From Streptomyces candidus (GTDB lineage Bacteria > Actinomycetota > Actinomycetes > Streptomycetales > Streptomycetaceae): DNA of 64,000 bases. The stretch lies in the NCBI RefSeq assembly GCF_014207445.1, contig NZ_JACHEM010000017.1, positions 32,441 to 96,440 of the forward strand, given 5' to 3'. The notes below the pieces were generated by a model. The model made no database searches. It worked only from the letters and a program-made list of their open reading frames with translations, and had not been told where the DNA came from. The translations under genes were made by a program, and so were the position numbers. Shown piece by piece: positions 1-8,193 of this stretch. Each line of letters starts with the position of its first letter. Position 1 is the stretch's first letter.

Positions 1-336
1 CCCGGCCCCGCCGTGCGTGCGGGCCCGCCACAACGGCATCACCAGGCACCTCAGCCCCGTCGGATAGCCCTGCGCGTCCCGGACCTCCTCGGTGTGCACG
101 CCGTCAGACGCGCGCAACGGGGCCAGCCCCCGGCGGTGCACCGTGGACTCCCCGACACCCATCCACCGGCCGAGCTCCGCAACCCAGATCGACGTCAGGT
201 TGTCGTTCCGGTCGCCCTTGGGCGCCCGCGACTTCGCGTACAAGACCACCGCTGCGAGCCTCGCCACATCCGACTGTCCGGCGATCGACGGGTCAGCCAG
301 CAGCGCCTGGACCGCGTTGCGCAGCCGCAGCCTCAT
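1..336 (-). CDS. Helix-turn-helix protein, partial (3' end outside window)
   Basis: Reading leftward from an ATG at 336 gives an open frame to the window edge. It begins MRLRLRNAVQALL and contains the segments VARLAAVVLYAKSRAP and ELGRWMGVGESTVHRR. The second reads as a helix-turn-helix after a helical N-terminus. I recognise this pattern from winged-helix proteins of unknown function that are common on Streptomyces plasmids and chromosomes. The frame stays open upstream to another ATG at 498, but neither start has a clear ribosome site; 336 is chosen because the familiar family sequence begins there. DNA binding is inferred and the target is unknown. The C-terminus lies outside the window. 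Confidence 0.6.
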   Translation of the reverse strand, partial: MRLRLRNAVQALLADPSIAGQSDVARLAAVVLYAKSRAPKGDRNDNLTSIWVAELGRWMGVGESTVHRRGLAPLRASDGVHTEEVRDAQGYPTGLRCLVMPLWRARTHGGAG

Positions 337-575
337 TGCGCGACCGAGACGAAGCGGGTCGTCCAGGTCGCCGTCGACCGGCTTCCCGGAGTCCGGCACC
401 GACCGCAACGCGGCCCGTTGCCGAGGAAGGACTGCTGTGCGCCCCGCGGTGTCATCGGAAGGGCGCGGCTGCCTTGCGGCGAGCGCCGCTCTCGTCATCA
501 CAGGGAGGCACCCCTGTCTACGCAGCACACCGCAGCGAACGGGAACCTGCCGTTGAACACCTCGTTGTACGGGAC

Positions 576-1082
576 ATGGCAGCCAAGAAGAAGCCCGCCG
601 CCCGCCGCGCCCGCGAGGCCGCGCGTCGCGCCGCCGTAGCCGAACGCGCCCGCCCGAAGTACCTCTACGACCTCAAACCCCCGGGCACCTACTACCGCGA
701 GTGGGACACCCCGCAAGGCACGGACGATGAAGCGATGAACAGGGTCAAGCGTGACTTCGGGCCGGACTCCGACGTAGCGCTCGGCATGCGTTTCATTCTG
801 GAATACCGAAAGACCTACGGTCCGCGCGTTCCAGTAATGGCCGCGCGTCAACTCGATCAGATCGTCGTTCGTACAGACCTCGCGACCGATCTCGCTCAGA
901 CCATGGGCATCCCTCCAGAAGAAGCCCGCGAGCACCTGCACACCCTCCACGCGCGAGGAATCCTCCTGATCTCGGACGACGGCTCCCTGTGGATGACCGT
1001 CCCACCCGGATTCGGCACCAACGACCACTGGACGTTCGTGGACAAGAAAGCGGACAACCCGCTGGAAGGCGCTACCGAGTGA
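576..1082 (+). CDS. Small winged-helix-like hypothetical protein
   Basis: 168 residues. The start is set at the ATG that opens a Lys/Arg/Ala-rich N-terminus (MAAKKKPAARRAREAARRAA), since the longer reading frame upstream has shadow-like composition. Residues about 75-150 look like a small helical domain with a winged-helix flavour: VMAARQLDQIVVRTDLATDL, then PPEEAREHLHTLHARGILL, then a beta-hairpin-like DGSLWMTVPPGF. The basic tail plus this fold suggests nucleic-acid binding, which is inference. It is divergent from the partial gene at the left edge. The ribosome site is weak (GGGAC), so the start is uncertain. Confidence 0.5.
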   Translation: MAAKKKPAARRAREAARRAAVAERARPKYLYDLKPPGTYYREWDTPQGTDDEAMNRVKRDFGPDSDVALGMRFILEYRKTYGPRVPVMAARQLDQIVVRTDLATDLAQTMGIPPEEAREHLHTLHARGILLISDDGSLWMTVPPGFGTNDHWTFVDKKADNPLEGATE

Positions 1083-1714
1083 TCCGAGAGCCGTAGCCGC
1101 CGTCCCGACCGGAGTGGCGGAGCAGTCCAACGTCGTTTGTGTCGTGGGGCTGGTGCACGTGCCGAAGCGGACACCCTCGTTTGGAGTGGTCAGAAACTGC
1201 GTCTCGTCTTCCATCTGCCGACCCTGCATCTGGCGACCTGTGGACAGAACCTGCTGAGCCCGGATCACCCCCGGCGCTCCCGCACGGCGGGCAAGAATCT
1301 CGAAAACCGTCCCACCCCACGGGAAACGCCCCCGGCGGACAGTGCCGTCGACGGAGGTGTCGACGACCTTTGCGAAGGGGTGCACGAACGGGGCGTTCGA
1401 CATCACGACAGGGACCGGCGAGACCGCCCCGAAAGCCCTGCTCTCGTAGCTTCCTACCGGAAGACTCACTTCCTGTTGAAAGCAGGAGCAAGGTGATGAA
1501 GTGGACAGCGATCCCGTCACACGGGAAGTGCGAACACGGCGAACCTGTCCGAAACGGACATGCTCCCGCTTTTCAGGGGACACACAATCGGGCACTATGA
1601 CGAGTACCTGCCTCCATATAGCTGGAACGGCCTGAGCCTCTCGAGGTCAGACGAACCAGATGTGCGGATGTGCGGACCTGCCCCCTTCGTGAGAAGAGGG
1701 CGGACACCGATCGG
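1083..1714. other. Intergenic stretch without a convincing gene
   Basis: Open frames here lack a ribosome site plus recognisable protein, and several overlap on both strands. A short frame at 1495 (MKWTAIPSHGKC, 34 codons) has a plausible GGAGCAAGGTG site but nothing recognisable. Two small hairpins are visible, CCTG/CAGG near 1471 and TGTCCG-aaa-CGGACA near 1550. Nothing else is supported. Confidence 0.4.
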
Positions 1715-1970
1715 GCGGGGGGAGATTTCTCTCCCCTCCCGGTTCTCGTGACGTGCGAAGCCCCTGTGGTGGGGGCCACGCGGTGAAGCGAGTCGGTACT
1801 GATCTGGCTGTGGTGGCCGCGGTTAGTGGCCGGTGGTGCGGAGGCCCTGATGAGGGGCCGTGTGATGTTGAGCGGCTTGATGAGCCGCAGCTCGGGACCG
1901 GTTGCAGCCGGAACTGAGCGACCGACTCGGGTGAGCCCGGTCGGAGACGGGCCGCGCGAGGCCAGCGGGT
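1715..1970. ncRNA. Candidate structured RNA: train of hairpins
   Basis: At least six hairpins follow one another with almost no unpaired spacers: GGGGAGA/TCTCCCC near 1720; GCCCC/GGGGC with outer CGTG/CACG near 1755-1785; GGCCC-TGATGAG-GGGCC at 1843-1859; GCGGCT-TGATG-AGCCGC at 1872-1888; CCGG/CCGG at 1898-1911; and CCGAC-t-CGGG-TGAG-CCCG-GTCGG at 1922-1944. No frame has good coding character. This density suggests a transcribed structured RNA or a long structured 3' end for the leftward gene at 2012. The strand cannot be decided, and I recognise no known RNA class. Confidence 0.4.
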
Positions 1971-2011
1971 GGTTAGTCCGCTTCTTGGCGCGCGCGGCCG
2001 ATGGCCTTAGG

Positions 2012-2317
2012 TCATCCCGATCCCCCCTCGGAGGACGGCGTCGCGCTGCCCAAATCCAGTACAGCGGCCTCGGGGTAGCGCTTTGCGAGCTGGTTGAGCA
2101 GGTGGATGTACGCCTGTCGCTGCGGGCGCCGGGGGTTGCTCTTCCCTAGCTCCCAATTCACTACGGAAAGGCGCCTCACGCCCACCGCGTCCGCGATCTC
2201 CTGCTGGGTGAGGTTCGCGGCGAGGCGCAGCTGGGCGCGCACCCGCGGCGGGGGCAGGACGTCGTCCAAGCTCTCCAGCAGGGCGTCGACCCGCTTCAAG
2301 CGGTCCGGGTCGGACAT
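2012..2317 (-). CDS. XRE-family helix-turn-helix regulator
   Basis: 101 residues, start MSDPDRLKRVDALLESL, preceded by a GGGAGC ribosome site about 12 bases upstream; upstream in-frame codons are therefore excluded. The core LRLAANLTQQEIADAVGVRR followed by LSVVNWELGKSNPR is a standard XRE/Cro-C1 helix-turn-helix: helix 2 TQQEIADAVG, recognition helix ending in NWELGK. It probably binds an operator as a dimer and may control neighbouring genes. It lies 89 bases downstream of the deaminase gene on the same strand and may be part of that leftward transcript. The candidate structured RNA lies just beyond its 3' end. Confidence 0.8.
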   Translation of the reverse strand: MSDPDRLKRVDALLESLDDVLPPPRVRAQLRLAANLTQQEIADAVGVRRLSVVNWELGKSNPRRPQRQAYIHLLNQLAKRYPEAAVLDLGSATPSSEGGSG

Positions 2318-2406
2318 AGCGCAAGCTCCCATGATCGATTGATCTGCGAAACATACACCATTTTGATCTGCGTCGGGGTCCGCTGCTGTCGCGCGCGTTG
2401 ATGCGT

Positions 2407-2886
2407 TCAACGCGATCCTTCCTCGCCCAAGCCCGGTAGGTGGGAGTTGGGCGCCTTCGCGGCCGCAGCCAGCTCGGGCAGCTCCACCACGGTCACTCCG
2501 GCCTCCACCAGCTGCTCGTAGCCGACGCAGTCGACGAACAGGCTCGGCTCGCGCCAGGCGATGACTACGCGCGGGATGCCAGCCTCAAGGACTCGCTGCG
2601 CGCACGGCGTACGGGAAGCGCTGCGCTGGGAGCAAGGCTCCAGCGTGCTGTAGATCGTCGCCCCCGCGAGGCGCGGATCATCCTGCGGGAGTTGGGCCAG
2701 GGCGACTTCCTCCGCGTGCTCACGGGGGCCGGTCGCACGGGAGTAGCCAGACGCCAGCTCGGTGCCGTCCTCGCCGACGATGACCGCCCCGACCGAGTAG
2801 GCGCCGGCAGCCGGAGGGCACAGCGCGGCAAGGTCGATCGCACGCTGTATCCAGCGCACGTCCTGATCTCGGTCAGGTGCGTACAT
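2407..2886 (-). CDS. RibD-type deaminase (zinc-dependent cytidine deaminase fold)
   Basis: 159 residues, start MYAPDRDQDVRWIQRAIDLA. The zinc site of the RibD deaminase class is complete: HAEE at 57-60 (His ligand and catalytic Glu), then PC at 84-85 and a second Cys at 95 in EPCSQRSASRTPCAQ. The family deaminates a pyrimidine-type amino group, in RibD on a riboflavin precursor. The ATG shares its A with the TGA of the upstream reductase gene, so the two are translationally coupled and look like RibD split into two genes. True riboflavin loci carry ribA/ribE-type neighbours, absent here, so the substrate may be a modified pyrimidine or a specialised metabolite. That is inference. Confidence 0.8.
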   Translation of the reverse strand: MYAPDRDQDVRWIQRAIDLAALCPPAAGAYSVGAVIVGEDGTELASGYSRATGPREHAEEVALAQLPQDDPRLAGATIYSTLEPCSQRSASRTPCAQRVLEAGIPRVVIAWREPSLFVDCVGYEQLVEAGVTVVELPELAAAAKAPNSHLPGLGEEGSR

Positions 2887-3566
2887 CAGCCGCGCTCCTT
2901 CGGTGCGTAGCGGAGGAGCACGACGTCGCCGATCGCGCGGGCCTCCAGCAGCTGCATCCGGGCGGTCGACCCGCCCGGGTAGTCGGCGTTGCCCAGGAAC
3001 TTTGGTGCGTCGGCTTGGCCCACCAGCAGCGGCGCGACGGCAAGGTGGACCTCGTCGGCCAGGTTCTGCGCCATGAGCTGGGTGTGGATCGTGCCCCCGC
3101 CCTCCACCATGAGCCGACCGACTCCACGGCGACCCAGCTCGTCGAGGACCAGGCACCAGTTGAGCTTGGAGCCGACGCTGACCACGTCCGCCAGGTCCCC
3201 GAGGCTCGCCTTAACCTTGCCTACGGCAGAGTCGACCGTGAAGACGAGCTTCTGGCCTCCGAAGTGCCAGAACTTCAGGTCCGCGTCGAGATCGCCGGAG
3301 GCGGTCACCGTCACCTTCAGCGGGTACTCCGACCGGCCCTCCGCGATCCGTTTCGCGCGGCGCTCCTCCGAGTTGACCAGCAGCCTCGGGTTATCCTTCC
3401 GCATGGTCGTCGCGCCGATCAGGATCGCGTCGCAGGAGGCGCGCACCTCGTCCACGCGGTCGAAGTCGTCAGCGTTGGAGAGCAGCAGCCGCTCGGGGCG
3501 GGTGTCGTCCAGGTAGCCGTCGACCGACATGGCGGCGGACAGCAGAACGTACGGGCGGGCAGTCAT
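2886..3566 (-). CDS. RibD C-terminal-type (dihydrofolate-reductase-fold) reductase
   Basis: 226 residues, start MTARPYVLLSAAMSVDGYLD, which carries the SxDGxxD motif of the RibD_C/DHFR-like fold. It continues with CDAILIGATTMRKDNPRL (a nucleotide-binding GATTxRxDNP-type segment) and VGRLMVEGGGTIHTQLMAQ (the EGGGT motif that contacts NADPH). Such enzymes reduce a ribosylamino-pyrimidine with NADPH. It sits two bases downstream of the XRE-TPR gene and overlaps the deaminase start by one base, giving a tight three-gene operon: regulator, reductase, deaminase. The substrate cannot be read from sequence. Confidence 0.82.
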   Translation of the reverse strand: MTARPYVLLSAAMSVDGYLDDTRPERLLLSNADDFDRVDEVRASCDAILIGATTMRKDNPRLLVNSEERRAKRIAEGRSEYPLKVTVTASGDLDADLKFWHFGGQKLVFTVDSAVGKVKASLGDLADVVSVGSKLNWCLVLDELGRRGVGRLMVEGGGTIHTQLMAQNLADEVHLAVAPLLVGQADAPKFLGNADYPGGSTARMQLLEARAIGDVVLLRYAPKERG

Positions 3567-3568
3567 GC

Positions 3569-5002
3569 TCAGACTTCCGTTTCTGTCTCGTGGGCGAGGG
3601 TGGAGTCGAAGTTGGCACGGAACTCGGACACGGCCGGTTCGCGCTGCCAGGGGATCAGGGCCTTATCGAGCCGGGCGAGCTCGTTCGTGATCCGGCCGGA
3701 CCCGGTGTCCTCCGCGACGGTCAGCGCGTACATGCCGATCGCGGCCGCCTTCTCCGGGGCGTGGGCACCGGCCAGCGCCACGGCCTGCCGCGCCATATAG
3801 ACGCCGCGGTCGCGGTGGTAGCCGTCGGGCATGAGCCGGATCGCGGCGCCGAACGCGTCGGCGGCTTCGTTGTGTTTACCGAGAGCCTCCAGGCCCTGGG
3901 CGCGGTGGACCTCCACGTATGAGGCGTTCAGCCACACACCCCACGGCGTGGGGTCGGAGGCCAGGCCATCGAGGGCGTTGCGGACGTCGTCGCTCGCTCG
4001 CTCGCTTTCGCCAGCGTCACCGCGCAGGGCGTGGCCGTACGCCTCGTAGGTGCGTGCGACGGCGGCGAGGCGGCTGCGCGGGCGTGCCATGCTGTGGGCG
4101 GCTTCGGCGAGGTCGACCACGTCGACCAGGTCCGCGACATCACCGGCCAGCTGGGCCTTGCGGGCCATCACGTACGTGGTCAGATCCTGGTCCCCAACCG
4201 TTTGCGACCACTGCATCGCCCGGTCCAGCCAGTACGACGCCGCCTTCGGGTCGCCCAGGTCCTGGTAGAGCCAGGACAGGAACTCGCCGTACTGCGTCTG
4301 GAGTTCCATCAAGTCGCGCCGGTCGATGCCCTTTGCGTCGCGCCGCAACTCCTGGATGACCTGGATGTGGTCGCGAGTCGCGCTGACCGCGTGCCAGGGG
4401 CCGAGAAGGTTGTCGTTGTCGATCAGTAGACGCCGGGTGCGGCGTAGGTGCTCCACCGGCGTCGATCCGTACGCCGAAGCGCCCCGCGCTTTGCGTACGA
4501 GCCCCGGCACGGCACCCGAGTCCGCGACGGCAGACGAACTCAGGCCGATGGCACTTGCTGCTCCGATCCCCACTCCACTGCGGAGCAGCGCACGCCGATT
4601 CAGAGCCACCCAGCCCACCGACCCATCACGTAGACGACATGGGACCGAGATCCCCTCACCGTCCGACGCTGCCTGGTCTGGCACGGCCAACGCCAGGCCC
4701 ACCGATGATCTGGCCACATGAACGGGCGGATTGGCCACATGGCCACGCTCGTCACCGATTCGTTCCCAGAGGCGGAGCAGCATCTCGCTGGCGTCCAAGG
4801 CACTGTCCAGGAGAGCTGCCTGGACGCGGTCGGCCATGCGCTCCGCTCGTTCGAACCGCCCCAGGTGAGCGTGGTCGATGCGCGTCCGCTTCGAGAGCTC
4901 GCGGAGGCTGAGACCCCGCGAATTTCGCAGCTCGCGCAACTGGTAGCCCCAGTTGTGTAAAGGGGACACCCAGGGCGTCAACTCCCTTGGTTTCTGCGCC
5001 AT
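3569..5002 (-). CDS. XRE regulator with C-terminal TPR-like region
   Basis: 477 residues from MAQKPRELTPWVSP, which has a GGGGCGGG ribosome site. Residues about 20-55 form a helix-turn-helix (LRELRNSRGLSLRELSKRTR, then IDHAHLGRFERAER). A middle stretch has an RRALLRSGVGIGAASAIGL segment often seen in this Streptomyces regulator type, followed by about 280 residues of TPR-like helical repeats. Streptomyces has many such XRE-TPR proteins, some sensing a ligand or peptide through the repeats. It is first in the operon with the reductase and deaminase, so it probably controls them and itself; an inverted repeat lies just upstream. Confidence 0.78.
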   Translation of the reverse strand: MAQKPRELTPWVSPLHNWGYQLRELRNSRGLSLRELSKRTRIDHAHLGRFERAERMADRVQAALLDSALDASEMLLRLWERIGDERGHVANPPVHVARSSVGLALAVPDQAASDGEGISVPCRLRDGSVGWVALNRRALLRSGVGIGAASAIGLSSSAVADSGAVPGLVRKARGASAYGSTPVEHLRRTRRLLIDNDNLLGPWHAVSATRDHIQVIQELRRDAKGIDRRDLMELQTQYGEFLSWLYQDLGDPKAASYWLDRAMQWSQTVGDQDLTTYVMARKAQLAGDVADLVDVVDLAEAAHSMARPRSRLAAVARTYEAYGHALRGDAGESERASDDVRNALDGLASDPTPWGVWLNASYVEVHRAQGLEALGKHNEAADAFGAAIRLMPDGYHRDRGVYMARQAVALAGAHAPEKAAAIGMYALTVAEDTGSGRITNELARLDKALIPWQREPAVSEFRANFDSTLAHETETEV

Positions 5003-5023
5003 CCCGCCCCAATCCTGTGGCTG

Positions 5024-5048
5024 ATGTGGCCAGTTCGCCCGGCCACAT
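5024..5048. promoter_or_regulatory. Inverted repeat, probable operator of the XRE-TPR operon
   Basis: ATGTGGCC at 5024-5031 is matched by GGCCACAT at 5041-5048 with a 9-base spacer, in the short gap between the GntR gene and the XRE-TPR start. Further TGGCCACAT-type sequences occur inside the XRE coding region near 4710-4740. Position and symmetry suggest autoregulation by the XRE protein. Confidence 0.45.
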
Positions 5049-5125
5049 GTCAGATCTGGAACTAGCAGCTCCCCCGGGCTTAGAACCGAACTGCACACAG
5101 TCGATTCCGGTCAGGGAGGTGGTGC

Positions 5126-5914
5126 TCAGTGTTCGTCTTCGTCGTCGTCCACATCCGAGAGGCGCGCGCTGGAATGCCGTCGGATGCTGTAGCCGATCTC
5201 AAATTCCTCAGCACTCATTCGGGTGTCGTTGAGTTCGAGAACCTCACCGCTTGGGGCCATCGTCAGGCGCACGACGCGCAGCAGGGGAACACCGACGTCA
5301 GCGGGCAAGTTCAGCGCTTCGGCTTCCTCGGGGGAAGGCATACGAGCCGATACCCCCTCGCTCCAGCGCAAGGGGCGGTGGCCCATCTCCTCCAGGCGGT
5401 CGTAGATCCCGCCGGGGCCTGTGTCAGCTTCGGCGAGCTGGGTGCCACGGGCGAGATCCGCCGGCAGGTAGCTGGTCGCCAGCTGCTTCGGTTTCCGAGA
5501 TTCCGGGTCGCCCATCACGCGGTCGCGAACCAGGACTTCGGCCCCGGCGCTGAGCCTCATCAGCGCCGCGAGGTCGACTGGAACGATGCCCCAGCGCACG
5601 GTCGGAGGTTCCAGCGCCGTCCAGGGCTGCGCCGTTGGATCGAAGTAGTAGCCGATCTCATCCCGGAATACCTGGCGCGAACGAGTGATCCGCTTCTTCT
5701 CTGGGCGCTCGCGGACGATCGTGCCTCTGCGGCGGACCGCCACCACGAGGCCCTCTTGCTCCAAGAGGGCGATGGCGCTCCGCACCGTTTGGTAGCCCGC
5801 GCCGTACTGCGCCTGGAGCTCCGTGAGCATCGGGAGCTTGTCGCCCGGCATGTATCGCCCCTCGCTGATCTGCTTTCGCAGGTCAGCGGCGATGTCGCGA
5901 TACGAGACGGGCAT
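5126..5914 (-). CDS. GntR-family transcriptional regulator (KorSA-like)
   Basis: 262 residues from MPVSYRDIAADLRKQISEGR, with an AAGGTGA ribosome site. The N-terminal winged helix is typical of GntR: GDKLPMLTELQAQYGAGYQT, then RSAIALLEQEGLVVAVRRRG. The remainder matches the UTRA effector domain (LEEMGHRPLRWSEGVSARMP, LRVVRLTMAPSGEVLELNDT). In Streptomyces conjugative plasmids and pSAM2-type elements a GntR protein (KorSA, KorA, TraR) represses transfer genes and itself to prevent lethal Tra expression. Here it stands directly upstream of, and divergent from, the rightward transfer cluster, which fits that role. Confidence 0.85.
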   Translation of the reverse strand: MPVSYRDIAADLRKQISEGRYMPGDKLPMLTELQAQYGAGYQTVRSAIALLEQEGLVVAVRRRGTIVRERPEKKRITRSRQVFRDEIGYYFDPTAQPWTALEPPTVRWGIVPVDLAALMRLSAGAEVLVRDRVMGDPESRKPKQLATSYLPADLARGTQLAEADTGPGGIYDRLEEMGHRPLRWSEGVSARMPSPEEAEALNLPADVGVPLLRVVRLTMAPSGEVLELNDTRMSAEEFEIGYSIRRHSSARLSDVDDDEDEH

Positions 5915-5954
5915 CGGCGTCACCTTTCGGAGTGCTGTGGGGGAACTGATTCTA

Positions 5955-6070
5955 GGGCTAGCTCTATCAGTCAGCCACGCGCGAGCACAACCGGTCGACA
6001 CAAATAGAGCTATCGGTATTGACGTAACCCGCTGCCGTGGTCTCTACTAGGCGATAGCGATAGCCCTAAC
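5955..6070. promoter_or_regulatory. Divergent promoter region with probable GntR operators
   Basis: Three related A/T-richer motifs lie between the GntR gene and the transfer cluster: TAGCTCTATC at 5959-5968, its reverse-complement form ATAGAGCTATCGG at 6004-6016, and GCGATAGCGATAGCCCTAACG-like sequence around 6050-6071. A TTGACG at 6019-6024 could be a -35 box for rightward transcription, followed by TAC/TAG-rich sequence. Repeats of this kind in a divergent control region are typical GntR (Kor-type) binding sites. Confidence 0.55.
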
Positions 6071-6308
6071 GCTCCGTTGAGTAGGGGTTACGCACTAGCG
6101 CTACCGCAAAACAGCAGGAAGCACCGTCTCTTCGGAGGCGGGGCAGTGGGGTGAGCCGAGCTCCCCCGGCCAGGCCCCTGTACCGAATAGCTCCACCTGA
6201 TTCACCCCGACGGCGCTGCTGCGCTGTCTGTCCGCCAGGACCACCAGCCGAAAGGCCGGCCTGGCGCGGCAGAGAAGGCAGCACCCACACCCACGTCAGG
6301 AGGATCCG

Positions 6309-7121
6309 ATGCCCCGCATTCGCCCCGGCCGTAACCGGTCCAAGAACACCAACCGCCGTGCGCCGCTCCTGCTCAGCACCATGGCCCCGGAGGACTACAA
6401 CGTCCGTCCGGCCGAAGTGAAGTCGATCGCCTGCCCCGACTGCCGCACCTGGCGTCGCATCATGGGAGAGAAGATCCTCAAGATTCGCGAGCACGGCATC
6501 TCCGACAAGGTCGCGGAGGGCGGCAAGCGCACCCTCTGCCCGGGCACGGACCAAGTCGTGGTCATCGACATCGACGTGCGGCGCTGGCAGGTTAAGCAAG
6601 ACCGCCTGCTGCGCGAGGCGATGCCGCAAGACAACCGGCGCGCTGCCCAGCAGTTCTTCAAGCCCCTCCCGCCTCCGCCTGCTCCGGTCTCCCGGATCGT
6701 AGGGGAGATCACGCTGGATTCGGCGCGCCAGTCCTACCTCGCTCACCGCAAGGGATGTAGGGACTGCATGAAGGGCCAGCACTGCACGGACGGCGAGCGC
6801 CTGGCGCGCCGCTTCGCGCAGGTGGTCATGAAGACACCCAACCACCGTGAGGCCAATGAGCTTTTGGCCCGCCAGGACGCGCGTACCGCACGGAAGCGCG
6901 CTCAGCAGCGGGCGGCGCGCGGTGAGCAGTGGGCCAAGCACGGGGGCGAGGCTGTCGAGACGGCAAACAACCAGTGCCGCAAGCGGGAGTCGGATGCGCT
7001 CTCCGAGTTCCGCGGCCCCGACCTTCCGATGCTGCCGCAGGACGTGCCAGCGCACGACCGGCGCCAGGCCGAACTGGGCAGGCAGTACGGCCGGAAGGCC
7101 CCCGCGACGTCGGCCGCCTGA
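6309..7121 (+). CDS. Hypothetical protein with two CxxC-type pairs; first gene of transfer cluster
   Basis: 270 residues behind a strong AGGAGG site at 6297-6303. It contains CPDC near residue 42, GCRDCMKGQHC near 154-164, and a highly basic C-terminal third (ARQDARTARKRAQQRAARGE). The Cys pairs could bind zinc and the basic tail nucleic acid, but I recognise no named family. It is first downstream of the GntR-controlled promoter region and is closed by a perfect 19-bp terminator hairpin, so it may be an independently controlled lead gene of the cluster. Confidence 0.65.
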   Translation: MPRIRPGRNRSKNTNRRAPLLLSTMAPEDYNVRPAEVKSIACPDCRTWRRIMGEKILKIREHGISDKVAEGGKRTLCPGTDQVVVIDIDVRRWQVKQDRLLREAMPQDNRRAAQQFFKPLPPPPAPVSRIVGEITLDSARQSYLAHRKGCRDCMKGQHCTDGERLARRFAQVVMKTPNHREANELLARQDARTARKRAQQRAARGEQWAKHGGEAVETANNQCRKRESDALSEFRGPDLPMLPQDVPAHDRRQAELGRQYGRKAPATSAA

Positions 7122-7146
7122 CCCGCACACCGAGACGGACGAACGA

Positions 7147-7191
7147 CCACGGCCCTGTCCGCCCCGCAGTAGGGGGCGGACAGGGCCGTGG
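7147..7191 (+). terminator. Rho-independent-type terminator hairpin
   Basis: A perfect 19-bp stem (CCACGGCCCTGTCCGCCCC paired with its exact complement at 7173-7191) with a 7-base loop, 25 bases after the preceding stop codon. There is no U-run, as usual in Streptomyces. Confidence 0.75.
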
Positions 7192-7289
7192 CTGCTCGTA
7201 CAAGCAGTCACTCCCCAAATGGGGAGCGATCTCGACAGCCCTTGGGATTGCAGCCCTCGGACTGTCCAGGACCTGAATCGGAGGACCTG

Positions 7290-7499
7290 ATGCCCAGCAT
7301 GCCACGCACCATCCCCGCCCCGACGAACGGCCTCTTCAAGGACATGGAGGACGACGACAACCAGCGCGGCCCGGAGCGGGACGAGACCGACTCCTTCCAC
7401 CAGCTGGTCCGTCACCTGGTGGCCGACGGCGACTCCCGCGCCGCGAAGGCCAGCCGCCTCGCCCGCCGCACCCTCGCGCAGATGGGAGCGGTCCGATGA
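7290..7499 (+). CDS. Small acidic/helical hypothetical protein
   Basis: 69 residues, start MPSMPRTIPAPTNGLFKDM with a CGGAGGA site at 7279-7285. The sequence is mainly helical and charged (MEDDDNQRGPERDETDSFHQ, then LVRHLVADGDSRAAKASRLA). No family is recognised. Its stop overlaps the start of a 31-codon frame, suggesting a coupled pair. Confidence 0.55.
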   Translation: MPSMPRTIPAPTNGLFKDMEDDDNQRGPERDETDSFHQLVRHLVADGDSRAAKASRLARRTLAQMGAVR

Positions 7500-7591
7500 A
7501 CCCGGTCGCCAGCCTGACCGACGCGCAGCGCGAGGACTTGTCGAAGAAGAACGCGGAACAGAACCGACGGTCGGAGAGCAACCGCCGCTGA
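7496..7591 (+). CDS. Candidate 31-residue peptide, translationally coupled
   Basis: Starts at an ATG that overlaps the previous stop (ATGA). The peptide MNPVASLTDAQREDLSKKNA...RRSESNRR is hydrophilic and helical with a basic end. G/C-rich third positions and the coupling support a real gene, but it is short. Confidence 0.4.
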   Translation: MNPVASLTDAQREDLSKKNAEQNRRSESNRR

Positions 7592-7694
7592 ATACCCCGT
7601 CATTGCCCGTCGTCTCCGCGCCTCCATGGGCGGGGCCGACGGAGAGCGTCGGGAGCTCACCCACGCTCCGGCCGTCCGGCCGCACACACGCGAA

Positions 7695-7722
7695 CAGCCC
7701 CGGGGATGCACCCCCGGGGCTG
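7695..7722 (+). terminator. Hairpin terminator between small genes and the WhiB-like gene
   Basis: CAGCCCCGGGG at 7695-7705 pairs perfectly with CCCCGGGGCTG at 7712-7722, followed by CTTCTTGC. It lies 31 bases before the WhiB-like start codon, so it could also act as an attenuator for that gene. Confidence 0.6.
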
Positions 7723-7752
7723 CTTCTTGCACGGACCTTCTGGGAGGCCCTG

Positions 7753-8055
7753 ATGAACCACTCCATCGTAAACGCGGTCTACGCGCCCTCCGCCGACCTG
7801 CCGGTCAACACCAACTGGCGGGCCGCCTCCGCCTGCAAGGACGAAGACCCCGAGCTGTTCTTCCCGATCGGCAACACCGGCCCGGCCCTGCTGCAGATCG
7901 AGGAAGCCAAGGCTGTCTGTCGTGCTTGCCCGGTCCTGGAGCGCTGCCTGCAGTGGGCGCTGGAGAGCGGCCAGGAGCACGGCGTGTGGGGCGGCCTCGA
8001 CGAGGACGACCGCCACCGGATGAGGCGCCGCACGGCCCGCGAGCGCACCGCCTGA
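7753..8055 (+). CDS. WhiB-family iron-sulfur transcription factor
   Basis: 100 residues, start MNHSIVNAVYAPSADLPVNT with GGGAGG 6 bases upstream. Four cysteines at 28, 56, 59 and 65 (C-x27-C-x2-C-x5-C) are the [4Fe-4S] ligands of the WhiB family, and GVWGG at 77-81 is the family turn, followed by a basic DNA-contacting tail (RRRTARERTA). Wbl proteins act with the main sigma factor to control development, stress and secondary metabolism. A plasmid-borne copy inside the transfer region may link transfer to the host cell state. That role is inference; the family is clear. Confidence 0.92.
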   Translation: MNHSIVNAVYAPSADLPVNTNWRAASACKDEDPELFFPIGNTGPALLQIEEAKAVCRACPVLERCLQWALESGQEHGVWGGLDEDDRHRMRRRTARERTA

Positions 8056-8193
8056 CGGGAGCGTCGGGCAACTTCCGGCCCGCCCCGCAGCACCGCAGCA
8101 CAACGGCTGTCCGCACGGCGGGCCGCCGGCCCTCTCGTATATCTCCAGCCCGGAACACTCCCGGGCCCGCCTTCCTCCCCGCAGGAGAGCCCC

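Noticed and set aside
13..639. Rightward open frames over the first 600 bases
   Set aside because: The leftward frame there reads as a recognisable helix-turn-helix protein; the rightward frames are its shadows.
1843..1859. CTGATGAG resembles the hammerhead ribozyme core
   Set aside because: No GAAA segment or closing stem III follows at a workable distance; the motif is explained as a simple hairpin loop.
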